The position numbers and the translations under genes were made by a program. The notes beneath the pieces were generated by a model. It ran no database searches. It worked only from the letters and a program-made list of their open reading frames with translations, and was not told where the DNA came from. From NCBI GenBank assembly GCA_030686995.1, contig CM060695.1, positions 99,910,871-99,974,870 on the forward strand: DNA of 64,000 nt. Reading direction: 5' to 3'. The DNA is from Artemisia argyi (Eukaryota > Streptophyta > Magnoliopsida > Asterales > Asteraceae). Positions 22,819-34,815 of this stretch are shown one piece after another (position 1 is the stretch's first letter; the number at the start of each line of letters is the position of its first letter).

Positions 22819-22835
22819 TCAAGTGTAAGGGTATA
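22819..22835 (+). other. Polypurine tract of the forward R1 element
   Basis: TCAAGTGTAAGGGTATA directly precedes the 3' LTR, after 'gaggacaagcaaatctc', a phrase typical of the 3' end of Athila/Tat-type elements. Confidence 0.75.
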
Positions 22836-24260
22836 TGATGAGGCGAAAAATGAACCGTTTTTAGGGGGTCATTTAAGCCCGGAATTGAATTTATTTGATC
22901 AAATATTGCCCTAAATCGTCCCTTTTGTGATTTTAGGTACTTTGGGAGTGAATTCTGGAAAAGGAAGCATTTTGGACGTTTTTGGAGCATAAAAGTGAAG
23001 AAAATGACAAAGACTTAATTTTCCATGCTGGGAACAGTACCAGACGGCGTTAAGAAGGAAAATATGATGGCGTCAAGAGAAAAATCCATGACGACCCAGA
23101 GAAAACCTGAAGGCGTCAGAAGTAGGGCGTCAAGAGTTATTTTGGTGACGGCCTAAAGAAGGATTACACATGACGGCGTCAGACCCAGATCTAGGCAGTC
23201 CGAGAACTTTATTGGCGGCGAGATGACGGCGTCAGAAATTTACTCTTGACGCCGTCACCTCACAAAATCTATATATATTTTTCTATTTTTCATTCATTAA
23301 AAGAGGAACTTGTGTGGAGAATACTAGGGCCGAACCTAATAAACCCTAGGTCGTTTGTAACAGTATTTTCAAGGGTTTTCACCCCTTGAAACCTTTCATG
23401 TTCAATTAAGATAAGTCTTCTTTCAATTCATTCAATATGTCTATGTGTTGTTTGAATATATCTTATGCTTGTCTTGATTATAACATGCTAGGCTAGATCT
23501 TTCATGTGTTTGCTTAGATGTAATGAAACCTAGATGTTAATTATTGGTTGATTGCTTGTTTATAGTTGTAATAGATGAATGATTTCAATGTTAGGCTTAA
23601 GAAAACTGGCAGATCTCCATTGTGTAACTTGCTTGAACGTCTTAAGAAACATGAACCGATGTGTACTAGGTTTTTATGATTGTATTTAATGCATGAGCAA
23701 ATTCTAGTGATCCCATGTTAGGAGCTTCTTAGCCGGCTCGACATAGGAGTGAAGTAGGAGCTTATAGGATTGGGGAAGTAAGTACGCCACCCCATGAATG
23801 GTATTAAGGAATACAATCCGTCATCCACGCAACTGTAACAAGTAATTAACCTGTAAAAGATATCTAGGGAGTAGTGAAATCTAAGTAAACACAATTCTCC
23901 CATATATTGCTCACACCACTACATTAAATTAGTTTATTTTCATTTTTTTTGTTATTTTATTTTAATTGCATTTTAGTAATTGGGTTAGTTGACTAGCAAC
24001 TAATTCTGCCCACTCTTCCAATACCCGAGATTTTATTTGCTTTTCTAAAATATAAAAAAATACACAAAGAATCATCCCTCACCTCTAGACCTAGTTCTTA
24101 GGTTTTCTAATCCTAGCGACACTATTCCTAAGTTGAACGATCAATCCCCCGGTACTTGTGACTATACTATACTACAACGATCAGGTACACTGCCTGGTGG
24201 GGGTTGTAAGATTCTCGAGATCCCTCGAGAGGTAAAGCCTGGTGCAATTACCACGCATCA
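22836..24260 (+). repeat. R1 forward 3' LTR, 1425 bp, uninterrupted
   Basis: TGATGAGGCG ... CCACGCATCA. It contains the palindrome cluster 23040-23257 and TATATATA 23270-23277. At the position where the 5' LTR carries inserts it reads gtggagaatactagg without interruption, proving the insertion site. Confidence 0.92.
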
Positions 24261-24364
24261 AGTTTTTGGCACCGCAGCCCGGGGAATAGTTATTGTCTAG
24301 GTTAGGATTTCTTTTTATTAAATCTACTTGCTAGATTCCTATATAGTAAGATTTTATTTTTATT
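24261..24364 (+). mobile_element. Stub of a second R1 internal region after the 3' LTR
   Basis: AGTTTTTGGCACCGCAGCCCGGGG (PBS with one change) and the following ~85 bp repeat 17741-17850, then stop. An LTR followed by a fresh PBS points to a tandem LTR-internal-LTR-internal array whose right part was lost. Confidence 0.85.
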
Positions 24365-24379
24365 TTAATAAAAAAAAGT

Positions 24380-24440
24380 CATTCAGGTACTTATTTATTA
24401 AATAATAAAATAAATAAATTAATAAGTAAGTACCTGAATG
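24380..24440. repeat. 61-bp hairpin at the R1/MULE junction
   Basis: CATTCAGGTACTTATTTATTA is matched by its inverse ending AGTACCTGAATG, with an AT-rich spacer. The outer arm is also MULE coding sequence (VEHSG), so it looks like a small inverted duplication made when the junction formed. Confidence 0.7.
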
Positions 24441-25490
24441 TTCGACCAATAACTGTTGTAGGTGTTCATAATAATGCAAGAATATTTCACGTATCGGAGC
24501 TTTAACCATCCAATATCATGTTCATTTAATGGAATCATACTCTTTTAGTGTACTGCATCTAGGTCTACGATACTGAAGCACATTTTGTGAAGTATGCCAT
24601 CGACAAAGTAATTTGTTAGCGTTTGGGAATTCTTCTCTGCATGCCCCAACCAACGCTAAATCTTTGTCAATGATGATAACACGCGGGTAATATTCTTCGT
24701 TTATCACCACCTTCACCCATTGAAACACAGGTCCTTTTTCTTTGTCTAAAAAGCAAAACGCCATTGAAAATGTTTTGTTTGTTGAAGTAACTCCAACAAT
24801 TTCAAAAAACGACAATTTAAACAACGTGGTGTTGTATGTGGAGTCCATTAGCATAATTTCTGGGAATGTACACCATAACGTATATGACGTGGGGTGAACA
24901 AAAAATAGTTCCTCAAGCTCATCAGTGACCTCATTTACCCTCGGGTAATATGTATAACATGAACGCATCAAATGTGACAAAAGGACTTGGATTGGAGTTC
25001 TATCACCTATTATGGCTCCACGGATCTTAGTTTTTGCGTTATATATAGTTCTAACACTAGACACGTTATCCGGATTACGCTCCTTTATTGACGAAAGTAT
25101 ATGACGTGGTGCTACGTTATACTCTGTCAATTATTGCACCAAACTGAACTCATCATTCTTTAATCGCATTACATATGGGAAACCATGCAACGACTCTGCA
25201 AATTCATGATTATGCTCATCACGCTTCACCCTCAACCTCCAAACATTTTGTGTTATAGAATATTTTGCCACTAATTTGAATGGACAATTGGTTTTAGCGG
25301 TGCTGGTTTGCCATTGAATTTCATCTTCTAAACCTTCACGTATATACTTCCGACTTTTTGAACACACATAATTGATTTCGTATAAATACCCCTTCTCTGA
25401 TTTGCTTCTTCTTTTAACAATAACAAAACCGATTGCTCGAGCTATATTTTGCACCCAATCTGTTAGTTACTCAGGAGAAGTGAACACCTA
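24441..25490 (-). pseudogene. MULE transposase, N-terminal half: FAR1-type zinc domain and DDE core
   Basis: Reading leftwards on the minus strand from an AG acceptor near 25490: VFTSPE, a TAA stop, then DWVQNIARAIGFVIVKRRS and a FAR1/WRKY-like zinc region (NYVCSKSRKY, NCPFKLVAKY, DEHNHEF). A TAA separates this from LTEYNVAPRHILSSIKERN. The MULE catalytic core follows: EIMLMDSTYNT (first Asp), VIIIDKDLALV (second Asp) and LCRWHTSQNVL. After two TGA codons the frame still reads KAPIREIFLHYYEHLQQLL before breaking at 24441. About 100 residues up to ESQHS are missing; the remainder continues at 10433. Several stops make it a clear pseudogene. Confidence 0.8.
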
Positions 25491-25906
25491 AAAATATGCA
25501 AAATAATGTAACGTAACAAGTATTTCGTAAACAAAAGTCATAATAAGTAAATAATATCCTCGTGAGAACTGAACGCCTGAAAATACATTACAACTTTTAT
25601 TATTTTCCAAAAAAAATTACAACTTTTATTTTTTTTACAAAAATTACAACTTTTATTATTTTTCTTAATAAATAATAACAACTATCAAAAAAAATCTTTT
25701 GTTATAACTTTTTACAAAAAAAAAAAACATTTTTACAACTATTTTTACAAAAAAAAATGATAATAAAAATAAAATAAAATGATAACTTTTTATATAAAAA
25801 AGAATTTTTTAAAACCGCTTATACTAAACCAGATCCAGCCCATAGTTTTTTGTTATAACCCCTACCCCCACCCTACTCTCTCTGTCACACACACTCACAC
25901 CACTCT
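25491..25906. other. AT-rich flank carrying the left arm of an inverted repeat
   Basis: No gene seen. 25790-25900 (agaattttttaaaaccgctt ... ataacccctacccccaccct) is an imperfect inverse of 34940-35090. The young LARD at 25907 therefore inserted in the middle of an older foldback structure. The last five bases (actct, 25902-25906) are the LARD target site. Confidence 0.65.
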
Positions 25907-26241
25907 TGTAACAATTCACAATTTCAGGTTAATTACTTTTCCCGGAAAATTTCACTATTCACTTTTACTATTCATTTCTTTTCCGAAACTTTTCCGAAAG
26001 TTGATTTTTATTTGATATTCTCAAATGATAAATCATTTCCATGACAAATTAAAAGTTTAACTTTCATAAGCTCATTTTCGTGAAAGTTATTAAGGAATTA
26101 CACGTTTTAGGGTAAAACGTCATTCAGAAATTCTACGCACAACGAAATTCGATCCCGTCAGGTGACCCCACATCGGAAAAATGTTTGACACGCTCATGAT
26201 TTATTTGAGAATTAATCGTGACAGAGAAAAACATGACCAAA

Positions 26242-26309
26242 GACTTCCCGGCAGGTCACCCAAGCCTGTACTACTCTCGCATGAGCACGCTTAACCGTTT
26301 GGGCGATTA
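26242..26309 (-). repeat. 5S-rRNA-like segment in the LARD 5' LTR
   Basis: The plus strand reads gacttcccggcaggtcaccc, then gtactactctcgc and gagcacgcttaac. This is the inverse of the 3' two-thirds of plant 5S rRNA, covering the internal control region (GTTAAGCGTGCT, GCGAGAGTAGTAC, GGTGACC). Mutated positions make it a derived fragment, not a 5S gene. Confidence 0.8.
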
Positions 26310-26985
26310 ACCGTTAGACCACAAAACGCGTTTCTAAGAAGATTTGAGTTTTCAACTTATTAGAAAAAGTCAACATATTCTTTCCCTCCTCCATTGACCA
26401 AAAATCATCCCTTGATGTTATAAGTCATTTCGTGATTTTTAGGCTTACGGTTTGATGTCTAAAAGGCATTTAATACCAACCGACACTAGACTGAGCCCAG
26501 TCTAGACATTATAAGTCATTTTAAATCATTTTTATCACATTAGAAAAGTAACCTTTTACTTTTCTCAATTTTACGCAATATTCAGCGTTTTACGCGAATT
26601 ACGCGTTTTAGACCCGTGTTTCCAGTTTTTAGCAGGGTTTTAGCACCCGATAGAACCTACCACTCATTTTATATTTTATTATGGACTATATGGACATGTT
26701 TAACCATACTTTCAAATTCCATAATTTTACGACACCCGGTTTTACGTTTTGAGGCTTAATCATTTACGATTGGCATTTCCCGGAGTCAAAACTAACCAAG
26801 TATCTTGGATAATACCAAGAAAAGTCCACACCCTTGCTCTCCAAGCTTACTAACCGACCTAGGAGGGGGGGAGTCATCCCATGTGGCTTCATCTCATGAA
26901 ATTACCCCTAGATCATCTCTAAATTACAACTTGGTCACAAGTTTTGGTAATTTCCTACTAGTTTCCTAACCTCCTCATTTTTTAC

Positions 26986-26993
26986 TATAAATA
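26986..26993 (+). promoter_or_regulatory. TATA box of LARD 5' LTR
   Basis: ACTATAAATAGCCCCC; the identical site in the 3' LTR is 32434-32441. Confidence 0.75.
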
Positions 26994-29362
26994 GCCCCCT
27001 CTCCCCCCTTCTTGTGCCGTGCATCCCCAAACCCCAAAACCTTTCCATCCTTTGCTTATTTCCTTCTAGTTTCATGCAAGATTCAAGTGCTAGTTCAAGG
27101 TAGAAACCCTAGATAGGTTATCATTCACCAAAACTCTTCCAATCCCTAATATACTTGGTGATTTCTCTTGAGTTTAAATCCACTCAATTCACCTCAACCT
27201 TCATCATCCATCTTTCAAGATTACAAGAGTAGAAAGATTGCATGAAGAAGTGGGTTGAAGCAAGTCTATCAATGTCCTATCCTTACATGTTAACTTCCTT
27301 TCATGTTTGAAAGCCAAAAGTTGTGAGCCAAACCCTAACTTGATTCTTGTTAAATAATCATGTTCATGTTATTTACATGTTATTCTTGCTATATTATGTC
27401 TTGTAGTTATGTCCATGATGTATAAAAGTGAGCAAAACAAGTTATTGTTATTGATTGACAAGATAAGTTACTAAAACAAGTAAACTAGTGACTTTCTTGG
27501 AAAACCACGACCAAAATGGTAAAATTATGATATTGGATCATTACAAATTACAGTAGAGGACTTAACAAGGAAACCATAGCAATTTGAACCACCTAAAACG
27601 AGTATACGAGTCAAAAGTTACGCCCATTTGAAGTTACCAAAACTTTTCGGCAAACTGCCAAATACCATTCTGATCAAATTTGGGTTTTGAAAGTCATACT
27701 TCTGGTCCGATTCATCAAAAAGTTAAAACACGAAAGTTGTCCGAAACGACGTTTTCGTTCAGGAACAAAGAAGCTCGAGACCTAAAAACGCTTTCCGAGT
27801 GATAAAATTCTTCAAATTCTAAACAGCCCATTTTTAGGCGAAAGTCACTAGATTATGGTTATACTTTAAATGGAACAAGAGGTCTTATGACCTATAATCA
27901 AGACCACAACCATGGCTAGAGCCAAGGTTGAGTCTCATGACCTTGGAACAAGGACCAAAGGTCATGGCTAGGCCATGACGAAATGACCATGTAAGCTTAC
28001 TTAGGCATAAACAAGAAACAAAGAGTTGACGATAACTTGAACAAACAATTTGGATCTACTTCACCTAAAAGGAACCATGAGATATTACAAAGATAAATGG
28101 TCATACAAGACTTATGAAACTACCCCTAATAACAATCTTCATGTACAAATAAACTTTCCTAAGTTTATTCAAGTATCGGACATGTAACTTTTCGGATCAA
28201 AACTTATATCTATATATTTCATCAACTACTACAATAGTAGGGAGCCTCATGTGAGGAGTTCATTATGTAAGCCGTCGAGTTGAGTTGTGGATTTACGAGT
28301 TAAAGTGTCCTGGCTCCTCGAACGCTTACTAACATGACTTCTGAATTATGTCGGCCCGAACGGTAGTAAACGATATACAAAACATACATGTTTCATGAAT
28401 CATTTCTTTCAAAGACTTACATTATACATCATACCACATCATGGACTATAATGCAAGATATATATATAGGCACTACTTCATAGTCTTTACTCCGATCCTA
28501 AGTCGCGACATTCTATTATAGGTTGCTCGTAGAAACCTACACGATTCAACCGTTACATTCATTACTTGCTATCTTAACTTAAGGTGAGTTCGTAGCCCCA
28601 CTTTCTATTGTTTAACTATTTTACAAACCCATGGGGGGAATACATGCTATTATTTTTCTACTCGAACACGATGCTTTCTAATGTATGCTTCACGACGATG
28701 TTTTATTATCACTAAGTAACGATTGCCATGTTCGAAGTCCCTATATCATGAACCATTAGTCACTACCTTTAGTGAGCGCGAATATTGTGAATAGATCTAT
28801 TGGGATTGACGAATCCCATTTGTGTTGAGCAACGATGAGTTCACACAAATGCACTATATTTGAGATTTAGCGGTATAACGGCAAAAGTACCTCGATAGGG
28901 CTTCTATAATGCCAATTTTGTTGGTTCGATGTTAATGTTTTGGTTGCATGAGCTTAGTGAAATAAATAACGATTTTGTTTTCTAACTATGAGTGTGAGTC
29001 TATAGCTCACACTACGATTATTGTGTTCAAACGATTTAACTAAACTCTACGAATATCACTCAACCTTTGTGTTGACCTCTCAAGCATGTATTTCAGGTTC
29101 ATGACGATCAAGGATGGCACGGAAGGACACGGATACTCAAGAGGGCTATAAACTTTATTATCATTCAAAAACTCACTTAATGTGATTTGTAAACATGGAA
29201 CCAATTGGGACCTCATTTTGTAATCTCTGATATTTATATAAATTGAATGATAAATCTTTTAAAACGACTCAATTGGAGTTCGTTTTCTATTATTGTGACT
29301 ATTGTGCCGTCAAGTAACACCCAGTTCGAATTCCGCTGCGTCCATGAATTGGGGGTGTTACA

Positions 29363-31353
29363 GATTGGTATCAGAGCCATGGTTATAGAGAAACGGGTCT
29401 AATTGAGACCTAAACTATAACCACACTACAAGCAAAAACATTTTATAGCCTTCCGATCTTCGTGTCTTCCATCCTCCAGACGATTATGGACTTATTAAGC
29501 ATTTTATGCTACATGAACATAAGTATATTCATATATACACACTAGGCATTTTCCACTACACGAACAAATACTAGTATATTTATATATACATTCGAGTTAT
29601 TTTCAATCATTTTATCTAAACATATCTACACATGCCTATTCTATGGCATTTCGACACAACCACATTCTCCCAACCATGTTCCTACTCCAACATTTTATAT
29701 CCAAGATATTGTAACGAATTACGATGGTCTTTTCTATTTCCCGAACATTGTATGACACAATGGTCTAATCTACTTCCGAGACATTGTGATTTGTGCAATG
29801 GTCTCTCGAATTATTCCACCACCTCATCAATATCATTTCATATGATATCAAAAACCCATCACAATCTATCGATTTCCAAACAAGAAATATGAATTTCTAA
29901 AGGACAAACTAATCCATCATCGACAAAAGCTAAACTTTTTCTACATCCATCAAAGTTTTCTTCTGAAACCTTCATTGTTAAAAGTTTGTAATTCTAGCCC
30001 AGTATAGACTGTTTTAGAATTACTTCAACTTCCTTTCCACACATATCTACCCGTACTATCTTCTATGCAATGGAATGTGAAAACATACGTTACAAGTCTC
30101 TTATGGCGGGACTTGCAACTAAATGGTTTGACATCGCCTTTGTTTAGTGGACAGTTTCCCGAAAGCAATGGACATATCACAAGTATACCTAATTTAGGTA
30201 TTTGAAAATTTTATCGAACCTCGGCTAAATATAGACTAGTCACCTATATTTAACCTAGGGACAGTGGAATATAGTCTGACTAACTATATTCGACTTAAAA
30301 TTTTCAAATACTGAGAGTAGTTGTACTAGGGTTATGTTTAGGTTGATTTCCTACTTGAACTCGATAAACCACCAGAATTCATTAAACGATCTAGAGACAC
30401 GATAGTGTTTTACCACTCAGCGAAATCTTAACACCTTATTTGTACTACCTAATTTCATTCTTGAAAGTTTTCATTTATGAGATAATCCGAACTACTATCT
30501 TGGGATAGTTATCAATTATTCTCTTCATCCTGTAGAAGTACTATCCTGTTTAGGTCCTAAGGATACCATTCCATCATAAACCTTTAAAATCTCTTAAGAT
30601 TTTTAAAGCAAACTCAACATCTATACCTAAGAGTATTAATGTTAAGCATACACTACACACTTTTGTTCATCAACATATCATAACATTATCTTCACAATCG
30701 TTGAAACCACAAGCTCATTAACAGATGTTGATGCACTTTTAAAGCTCAAATCATCCTTAGCTACACCACAATCACCCTTACCAGCTTTACAAGATTGAAT
30801 ATTCATCTTGGAACACCAGTATCATCTCGTAAAACCCTACCTTGTAACTCACCGACTAAGTATGAATGTTGTGTAGGATGATTTGTAATTATTTGAATGG
30901 ATTGGGATGCCTTTTCATTTAAATAAAGACATTGTAAATCACCAAACCATAAGTTTATACTTCTCTATTTACATTGTTTGGGATGCCTCTCTATGTAAAT
31001 AAAGACTTATAAACAAGTGGGCTTGTTTGTATCCAAAATAACATAAGTATGAAGTCAATAAACACTAGGTACAACAACCGATTACCTACTAGGCTATGAT
31101 TGCAACTACTATCTCAATTCCTATTAATATTCGACTGCTATATCAATTTCCTTTGATATTCGACTATTACCATACCTTTCCTACATAAAAGTAAGCCTCA
31201 TCCTACACCATACACTGAAACGACAAATCAAATTACATCACCAGTAATCCCAGACTTTAGTCCTCATAAGTAACCACACCATTTCATCGACACCACTCCA
31301 ATATATGACACACAAAGAACTTCGGGACGAAGTTCCCCGTATGGGGTGGAGAC
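29363..31353 (+). other. LARD internal region, non-coding
   Basis: The longest frame is 86 codons with no recognisable motif. 30090-30150 (acgttacaagtctcttatgg ...) resembles a stretch of the related solo LTR near 62260, so part of the interior derives from a sister LTR. An inverted pair gtatttgaaaatttt / aaaattttcaaatac lies at about 30198 and 30297. Confidence 0.8.
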
Positions 31354-34300
31354 TGTAACAATTCACAATTTCAGGTTAATTACTTTTCCCGGAAAATTTC
31401 ACTATTCACTTTTACTATTCATTTCTTTTCCGAAACTTTTCCGAAAGTTGATTTTTATTTGATATTCTCAAATGATAAATCATTTCCATGACAAATTAAA
31501 AGTTTAACTTTCATAAGCTCATTTTCGTGAAAGTTATTAAGGAATTACACGTTTTAGGGTAAAACGTCATTCAGAAATTCTACGCACAACGAAATTCGAT
31601 CCCGTCAGGTGACCCCACATCGGAAAAATGTTTGACACGCTCATGATTTATTTGAGAATTAATCGTGACAGAGAAAAACATGACCAAAGACTTCCCGGCA
31701 GGTCACCCAAGCCTGTACTACTCTCGCATGAGCACGCTTAACCGTTTGGGCGATTAACCGTTAGACCACAAAACGCGTTTCTAAGAAGATTTGAGTTTTC
31801 AACTTATTAGAAAAAGTCAACATATTCTTTCCCTCCTCCATTGACCAAAAATCATCCCTTGATGTTATAAGTCATTTCGTGATTTTTAGGCTTACGGTTT
31901 GATGTCTAAAAGGCATTTAATACCAACCGACACTAGACTGAGCCCAGTCTAGACATTATAAGTCATTTTAAATCATTTTTATCACATTAGAAAAGTAACC
32001 TTTTACTTTTCTCAATTTTACGCAATATTCAGCGTTTTACGCGAATTACGCGTTTTAGACCCGTGTTTCCAGTTTTTAGCAGGGTTTTAGCACCCGATAG
32101 AACCTACCACTCATTTTATATTTTATTATGGACTATATGGACATGTTTAACCATACTTTCAAATTCCATAATTTTACGACACCCGGTTTTACGTTTTGAG
32201 GCTTAATCATTTACGATTGGCATTTCCCGGAGTCAAAACTAACCAAGTATCTTGGATAATACCAAGAAAAGTCCACACCCTTGCTCTCCAAGCTTACTAA
32301 CCGACCTAGGAGGGGGGGAGTCATCCCATGTGGCTTCATCTCATGAAATTACCCCTAGATCATCTCTAAATTACAACTTGGTCACCAAGTTTTGGTAATT
32401 TCCTACTAGTTTCCTAACCTCCTCATTTTTTACTATAAATAGCCCCCTCTCCCCCCTTCTTGTGCCGTGCATCCCCAAACCCCAAAACCTTTCCATCCTT
32501 TGCTTATTTCCTTCTAGTTTCATGCAAGATTCAAGTGCTAGTTCAAGGTAGAAACCCTAGATAGGTTATCATTCACCAAAACTCTTCCAATCCCTAATAT
32601 ACTTGGTGATTTCTCTTGAGTTTAAATCCACTCAATTCACCTCAACCTTCATCATCCATCTTTCAAGATTACAAGAGTAGAAAGATTGCATGAAGAAGTG
32701 GGTTGAAGCAAGTCTATCAATGTCCTATCCTTACATGTTAACTTCCTTTCATGTTTGAAAGCCAAAAGTTGTGAGCCAAACCCTAACTTGATTCTTGTTA
32801 AATAATCATGTTCATGTTATTTACATGTTATTCTTGCTATATTATGTCTTGTAGTTATGTCCATGATGTATAAAAGTGAGCAAAACAAGTTATTGTTATT
32901 GATTGACAAGATAAGTTACTAAAACAAGTAAACTAGTGACTTTATTGGAAAACCACGACCAAAATGGTAAAATTATGATATTGGATCATTACAAATTACA
33001 GTAGAGGACTTAACAAGGAAACCATAGCAATTTGAACCACCTAAAACGAGTATACGAGTCAAAAGTTACGCCCATTTGAAGTTACCAAAACTTTTCGGCA
33101 AACTGCCAAATACCATTCTGATCAAATTTGGGTTTTGAAAGTCATACTTCTGGTCCGATTCATCAAAAAGTTAAAACACGAAAGTTGTCCGAAACGACGT
33201 TTTCGTTCAGGAACAAAGAAGCTCGAGACCTAAAAACGCTTTCCGAGTGATAAAATTCTTCAAATTCTAAACAGCCCATTTTTAGGCGAAAGTCACTAGA
33301 TTATGGTTATACTTTAAATGGAACAAGAGGTCTTATGACCTATAATCAAGACCACAACCATGGCTAGAGCCAAGGTTGAGTCTCATGACCTTGGAACAAG
33401 GACCAAAGGTCATGGCTAGGCCATGACGAAATGACCATGTAAGCTTACTTAGGCATAAACAAGAAACAAAGAGTTGACGATAACTTGAACAAACAATTTG
33501 GATCTACTTCACCTAAAAGGAACCATGAGATATTACAAAGATAAATGGTCATACAAGACTTATGAAACTACCCCTAATAACAATCTTCATGTACAAATAA
33601 ACTTTCCTAAGTTTATTCAAGTATCGGACATGTAACTTTTCGGATCAAAACTTATATCTATATATTTCATCAACTACTACAATAGTAGGGAGCCTCATGT
33701 GAGGAGTTCATTATGTAAGCCGTCGAGTTGAGTTGTGGATTTACGAGTTAAAGTGTCCTGGCTCCTCGAACGCTTACTAACATGACTTCTGAATTATGTC
33801 GGCCCGAACGGTAGTAAACGATATACAAAACATACATGTTTCATGAATCATTTCTTTCAAAGACTTACATTATACATCATACCACATCATGGACTATAAT
33901 GCAAGATATATATATAGGCACTACTTCATAGTATTTACTCCGATCCTAAGTCGCGACATTCTATTATAGGTTGCTCGTAGAAACCTACACGATTCAACCG
34001 TTACATTCATTACTTGCTATCTTAACTTAAGGTGAGTTCGTAGCCCCACTTTCTATTGTTTAACTATTTTACAAACCCATGGGGGGAATACATGCTATTA
34101 TTTTTCTACTCGAACACGATGCTTTCTAATGTATGCTTCACGACGATGTTTTATTATCACTAAGTAACGATTGCCATGTTCGAAGTCCCTATATCATGAA
34201 CCATTAGTCACTACCTTTAGTGAGCGCGAATATTGTGAATAGATCTATTGGGATTGACGAATCCCATTTGTGTTGAGCAACGATGAGTTCACACAAATGC

Positions 34301-34810
34301 ACTATATTTGAGATTTAGCGGTATAACGGCAAAAGTACCTCGATAGGGCTTCTATAATGCCAATTTTGTTGGTTCGATGTTAATGTTTTGGTTGCATGAG
34401 CTTAGTGAAATAAATAACGATTTTGTTTTCTAACTATGAGTGTGAGTCTATAGCTCACACTACGATTATTGTGTTCAAACGATTTAACTAAACTCTACGA
34501 ATATCACTCAACCTTTGTGTTGACCTCTCAAGCATGTATTTCAGGTTCATGACGATCAAGGATGGCACGGAAGGACACGGATACTCAAGAGGGCTATAAA
34601 CTTTATTATCATTCAAAAACTCACTTAATGTGATTTGTAAACATGGAACCAATTGGGACCTCATTTTGTAATCTCTGATATTTATATAAATTGAATGATA
34701 AATCTTTTAAAACGACTCAATTGGAGTTCGTTTTCTATTATTGTGACTATTGTGCCGTCAAGTAACACCCAGTTCGAATTCCGCTGCGTCCATGAATTGG
34801 GGGTGTTACA
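31354..34810 (+). repeat. LARD 3' LTR
   Basis: Near-identical to the 5' LTR. Visible differences: cttggaaaa vs attggaaaa near 32943, catagtctt vs catagtatt near 33931, and ggtcacaag vs ggtcaccaag near 32383. It contains the second 5S-like segment (31689-31756) and TATA box (32434-32441). Confidence 0.95.
31689..31756 (-). repeat. 5S-rRNA-like segment in the LARD 3' LTR
   Basis: Same sequence as 26242-26309; antisense to the LTR transcript. Confidence 0.8.
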
Positions 34811-34815
34811 ACTCT

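Larger units (their letters stand above)
17741..22835 (+). mobile_element. R1 internal region, forward element
   Basis: About 3.7 kb once the inserted solo LTR is removed. It holds the PBS, the 340-aa ORF, a non-coding stretch with the TGACGGCGTCA site, two PPT-like tracts (AAGTGTAAGGGGAGGG near 21213 and AAAGTGTAAGGGG near 22124), a poly-A run and the terminal PPT. No gag, RT, RNase H or integrase motif is visible, so movement would need proteins from another element. Confidence 0.8.
10434..24364. mobile_element. Nested complex of R1 retroelements (non-autonomous, Tat/Athila-like Ty3/Gypsy)
   Basis: The scaffold is a forward element: 5' LTR split into 10434-10920 and 16803-17740 (487+938 = 1425 bp), internal region 17741-22835, and 3' LTR 22836-24260 (also 1425 bp). 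Inserted into it are a reverse LTR with TSD agaat, a reverse internal region plus reverse LTR, and another reverse solo LTR with TSD cgtag. LTRs start TGATGAGGCG and end ACGCATCA. The PBS is TGGCGCCGCAGCCCGGGG (tRNA-Asp type, as in Athila/Tat elements). No reverse transcriptase, RNase H or integrase is visible. The left end abuts MULE coding sequence. The right end is not an LTR boundary but ~100 bp of extra internal sequence. Confidence 0.85.
25907..29362 (+). repeat. LARD 5' LTR
   Basis: TATAAATA at 26986-26993 marks the likely promoter, followed by a C-rich leader (agccccctctcccccc). It contains the 5S-like segment 26242-26309. Confidence 0.95.
25907..34810 (+). mobile_element. Complete non-autonomous LTR retrotransposon (LARD, Tekay-like), TSD actct
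   Basis: LTRs 25907-29362 (3456 bp) and 31354-34810 (3457 bp) start TGTAACAATTC and end GGGGGTGTTACA. Target duplication actct is at 25902-25906 and 34811-34815. The PBS TGGTATCAGAGC (initiator tRNA-Met) is at 29366-29377, and a PPT ATGGGGTGGAGAC at 31341-31353 follows TTCGGGACGAAG, the 3'-end phrase known from Tekay-type chromoviruses. The internal region (1991 bp) has no gag or pol. By eye the two LTRs differ at only two substitutions and one 1-bp indel, so the insertion is very recent. Orientation is set by PBS and PPT. Confidence 0.95.

Noticed and set aside
26242..26309. Functional 5S rRNA gene
   Set aside because: Only part of the molecule, antisense and mutated; it is a component of the LTR.
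29632..29892. 86-codon frame in the LARD interior as a gag remnant
   Set aside because: No zinc knuckle or gag-like motif; composition matches non-coding surroundings.
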